NCBI RefSeq assembly: GCF_026210795.1
Contig: NC_089456.1
Span: forward strand, 2,792,501 to 2,856,500
Direction: 5' to 3'
Length of the DNA: 64,000 nucleotides
Source: Rhizophagus irregularis
Taxonomy: Eukaryota; Glomeromycota; Glomeromycetes; Glomerales; Glomeraceae
The notes beneath the pieces are model-generated. The model searched no databases. It was given only the letters and a program-made list of their open reading frames with translations, and was not told where the DNA came from. Made by a program: the position numbers and the translations under genes. Positions 61,678 through 64,000 of the stretch are shown piece by piece; positions within the stretch are counted from its first letter, which is position 1; each line of letters starts with the position of its first letter.

Positions 61678-64000
61678 TTAAATAATTACTTCAGGGTTAA
61701 CTTCAGTCGATATGCTCACATCTAAAGGGTATATTACTCCTGTTTTTTCTTCTTTATGATCTATCTTTAAATTTTTGTAATCCGTAGATATGACGCAAAT
61801 ACGTAATTCTACTTCAACAGCGTCCGTCAAAGAATCACGATGACTTTTTTGATTATTAGAACCTATACTCTTGTTTGAATTAGAATCATTACTAATTGGT
61901 TTGATTATTTGAACATTAATATTAGGTTCATGAGAACAATATGCATGAACAGAAAACAAATGTCCTTTATATCCTTGGAAAGGAATCTTCTTGTAATAGT
62001 TTGAATTATCGAGTTGTAATGCAACAGTTTCTTTAATATAATTGACTTGAATTCCTCGATTCTTTGGACTAAAAACTGATAATTTTGAGGGATTTCCAAC
62101 AATCATCCATAAAACAAAACATTTTGTTATATCGACGCTTGTTTCTTTGGATTTTTTTATTATCGCATAAAATCCATCGAAGTCATATAATCCAAAATTG
62201 ACATAAATTTCTTCTGATTTTGTGTTATTTTCTGTTATGATCAATCCAAATACTTCATAATCTTCGCTTTCCAATGATAATCCAATATTTATACGTTTGT
62301 AGTTCTCAATATTATTATTCTTCAAATCAGTTAAATCGGTAATTCCCGTCATTATAATTCTGTAATTATTTTTTAATACGTCATCTATTTTTTCTTGATG
62401 TCCTGTTTTAAGAATTTTATAAAGAGGAATGATATTATCAAATTCAATAATTTCCAAATAATTATTTGTATTACGAATCCAATTATGTAAATCTCTTCTT
62501 CCAATAATCCTTCCTTTCTGTGTTAAAAGGGATGATATATTTAATTTATCTAATATTTTAGATAATTCATGTATTTCATTAACATCATTAACATCATCAA
62601 TATTAGGTAGTGTGAGATTTGGTAAAATACTTTTAAGAGATCTTCCTAATATAATTCTTTGTGGAAATAAATGACCATATTCGTTAAATACGTCCTGTAG
62701 AGCTTTCAATGGCTTCATACTATTAAGTGCTTCTTCTATAGCTTTCTCAAATTCTTTCGTAGGTTTTATATTATCCGTATTTAAGAGAATTTCATATTTC
62801 TCGCATTTGACTAGAACGTGATTATAACCCTCATAACCCTCATTATTATTATCATTATCTTCAATAAATGGAAGAGTGCTTAACTTTTTAATTGAAAAAA
62901 TATTATTGGAGACTAAAGTAGATTCTAATTTTGTTGATGGTTTGATAATTTTCAAATAAGATCTATTATTTGATGTGATTTTAGGAATTTCAAAGAATTT
63001 AACAGGAATTTTCTTGTTAATTACCATTTCGTCATTTTTATTAATTATTAATCCATGAAAAAGGTTAAAATCTTTGATCCAACTAATCAAACTATCATTC
63101 ATCGCATCTCCAACCCACTTTTCTAAACTTAACTTTTCTTCAAAATTAGCGACTCCAGTTTGTATTTCTTTTAAAGTTTCGTCTTCATTTACCAATGATG
63201 TATCTCGTTCTGGTCGAGAAATGGGAATGAGTTCATCATAAGAAATTATATTACCCATTTTCTTTTGATATAAATTATTCATCCAATTAGTTAATTTTTC
63301 GTGAGTATTTAACTTTTCACCATCCAACGTTACTAATTTTGGTAAAATATTCAAGGTAAATAAACTGTTGAATTGAAATTCTGTAGGATATTTAGCTGAA
63401 TTATATACACAGTACAAATAAAACTTTAAAATGTTAATTTGTGTTGGAGTCGCTGAATTAAAATCTACGATAAATAATTGTCCACCGGTTAAAATTCTTC
63501 TTGCAAAGAAATCACCATACAATTCACGTAATTTCCTTTCATCGTTTGTATTTTCTATTAAAGATTTTAATAAATCCCCATTATAAATGATTTCAGCAAC
63601 TGGGAAATAAATGCAGGTATCTACTTTTAAATTATTATCTCCAGAATCAATACACGTGTATACTAAAGGTTGTCCCTTATATAAATTTACTTTTAGTTCA
63701 CCATCTTCAACAGCAACTCCTTTTATGCTTGGCATTATATCGGTCCCGTTTAGAACTAAACCATGATTTAACTTAAATTGTCTAATTATTTGTTGTGGCG
63801 AAGTCTTTAATATTTCCAAGGTAATTTTCGCAGTATGTGGATATGATGGTCGACCAGATGTTAGATCTGTTACTTGAGCGTTAAACTCTCCATTAATATT
63901 GGATTGTAATTTCAATTGAGATAAAATTTCGTAAATTTCATTAATTTCAGGCCTCAGATTTGGATCATCTTGCCAACACTTTTGGTAAAGTTGTAGATAT
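61678..64000 (-). CDS. kinase - MACPF-like protein, 5' part beyond the window
   Basis: The minus-strand frame is open from the window edge to a stop at 61678 (at least 774 codons). At the edge is the end of a kinase C-lobe (CWQDDPNLRPEINEIYEIL), followed by SQLKLQSNIN and a domain matching exon 4 of the gene at 14860-20469: TAKITLEILKTSPQQIIRQF, KLNHGLVLNGTDI, and YGHLFPQRIILGRSLKS near 62637-62690. It ends shortly after a VISTDYKNLKIDH segment, where the other gene continues into a splice site and a second kinase. So this copy has the shorter architecture. The frame is intact. The state of its kinase catalytic motifs cannot be seen. Confidence 0.75.
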   Translation of the reverse strand, partial: YLQLYQKCWQDDPNLRPEINEIYEILSQLKLQSNINGEFNAQVTDLTSGRPSYPHTAKITLEILKTSPQQIIRQFKLNHGLVLNGTDIMPSIKGVAVEDGELKVNLYKGQPLVYTCIDSGDNNLKVDTCIYFPVAEIIYNGDLLKSLIENTNDERKLRELYGDFFARRILTGGQLFIVDFNSATPTQINILKFYLYCVYNSAKYPTEFQFNSLFTLNILPKLVTLDGEKLNTHEKLTNWMNNLYQKKMGNIISYDELIPISRPERDTSLVNEDETLKEIQTGVANFEEKLSLEKWVGDAMNDSLISWIKDFNLFHGLIINKNDEMVINKKIPVKFFEIPKITSNNRSYLKIIKPSTKLESTLVSNNIFSIKKLSTLPFIEDNDNNNEGYEGYNHVLVKCEKYEILLNTDNIKPTKEFEKAIEEALNSMKPLKALQDVFNEYGHLFPQRIILGRSLKSILPNLTLPNIDDVNDVNEIHELSKILDKLNISSLLTQKGRIIGRRDLHNWIRNTNNYLEIIEFDNIIPLYKILKTGHQEKIDDVLKNNYRIIMTGITDLTDLKNNNIENYKRINIGLSLESEDYEVFGLIITENNTKSEEIYVNFGLYDFDGFYAIIKKSKETSVDITKCFVLWMIVGNPSKLSVFSPKNRGIQVNYIKETVALQLDNSNYYKKIPFQGYKGHLFSVHAYCSHEPNINVQIIKPISNDSNSNKSIGSNNQKSHRDSLTDAVEVELRICVISTDYKNLKIDHKEEKTGVIYPLDVSISTEVNPEVII

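Overview
The window looks like an AT-rich genome segment from an arbuscular mycorrhizal fungus (Glomeromycotina, most like Rhizophagus). I infer this from family knowledge, not from a search. The evidence is short introns (about 53-120 bp) with GTAAGT/GTATGT donors and CTAAC-type branch sites, protein kinases carrying the N-terminal NWTSGN motif, kinase domains followed by Sel1-type repeats, an F-box/LRR-like gene starting MTLPRL, many transposon-like inverted-repeat elements, and many decayed gene copies. I saw no rRNA, tRNA or CRISPR array.

Layout. Positions 1-4471 are gene-poor. Positions 4472-10268 (+) hold an unusual gene that repeats one module, a Cys4 ribbon plus NWTSGN plus a kinase N-lobe, about seven times and never reaches a catalytic C-lobe. 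Its third intron position is filled by a tandem array of about 13 intron-like units separated by exactly 3 nt. Positions 10269-14859 hold a small inverted-repeat element, a pyrimidine-rich repeat and a kinase pseudogene. Positions 14860-20469 (-) can be read as one gene of 12 exons, all in phase, encoding pseudokinase, a MACPF-like domain, a second kinase and a Sel1-like tail. A divergent neighbour (20719-22728, +) encodes a free-standing relative of the MACPF-like domain. Positions 22882-31100 hold mobile elements and an F-box pseudogene. Positions 31102-34231 and 40014-44276 are two copies of a segmental duplication, each with a kinase gene on the minus strand; insertions that differ between the copies reveal several elements with empty sites. 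Between them lie two related elements (34232-36649 and 37880-39833) built of tandem short exon/intron cassettes; a third is at 23690-24460 on the minus strand. Positions 46422-56350 hold three or four broken genes, a probable mitochondrial coiled-coil protein, an F-box protein and a spliced small membrane protein. Positions 58807-64000 carry a second MACPF-like gene and, facing it, the 3' part of a second kinase/MACPF-like gene that runs off the window.

How the genes relate. Two MACPF-like genes and two kinase/MACPF-like fusions share one domain family. They are paired head to head at one locus and tail to tail at the other. The arrangement recalls signalling or self-defence proteins, but that role is inference. 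The strongest unusual themes are the intron-like cassette arrays (two kinds) and the kinase N-lobe repeat protein.
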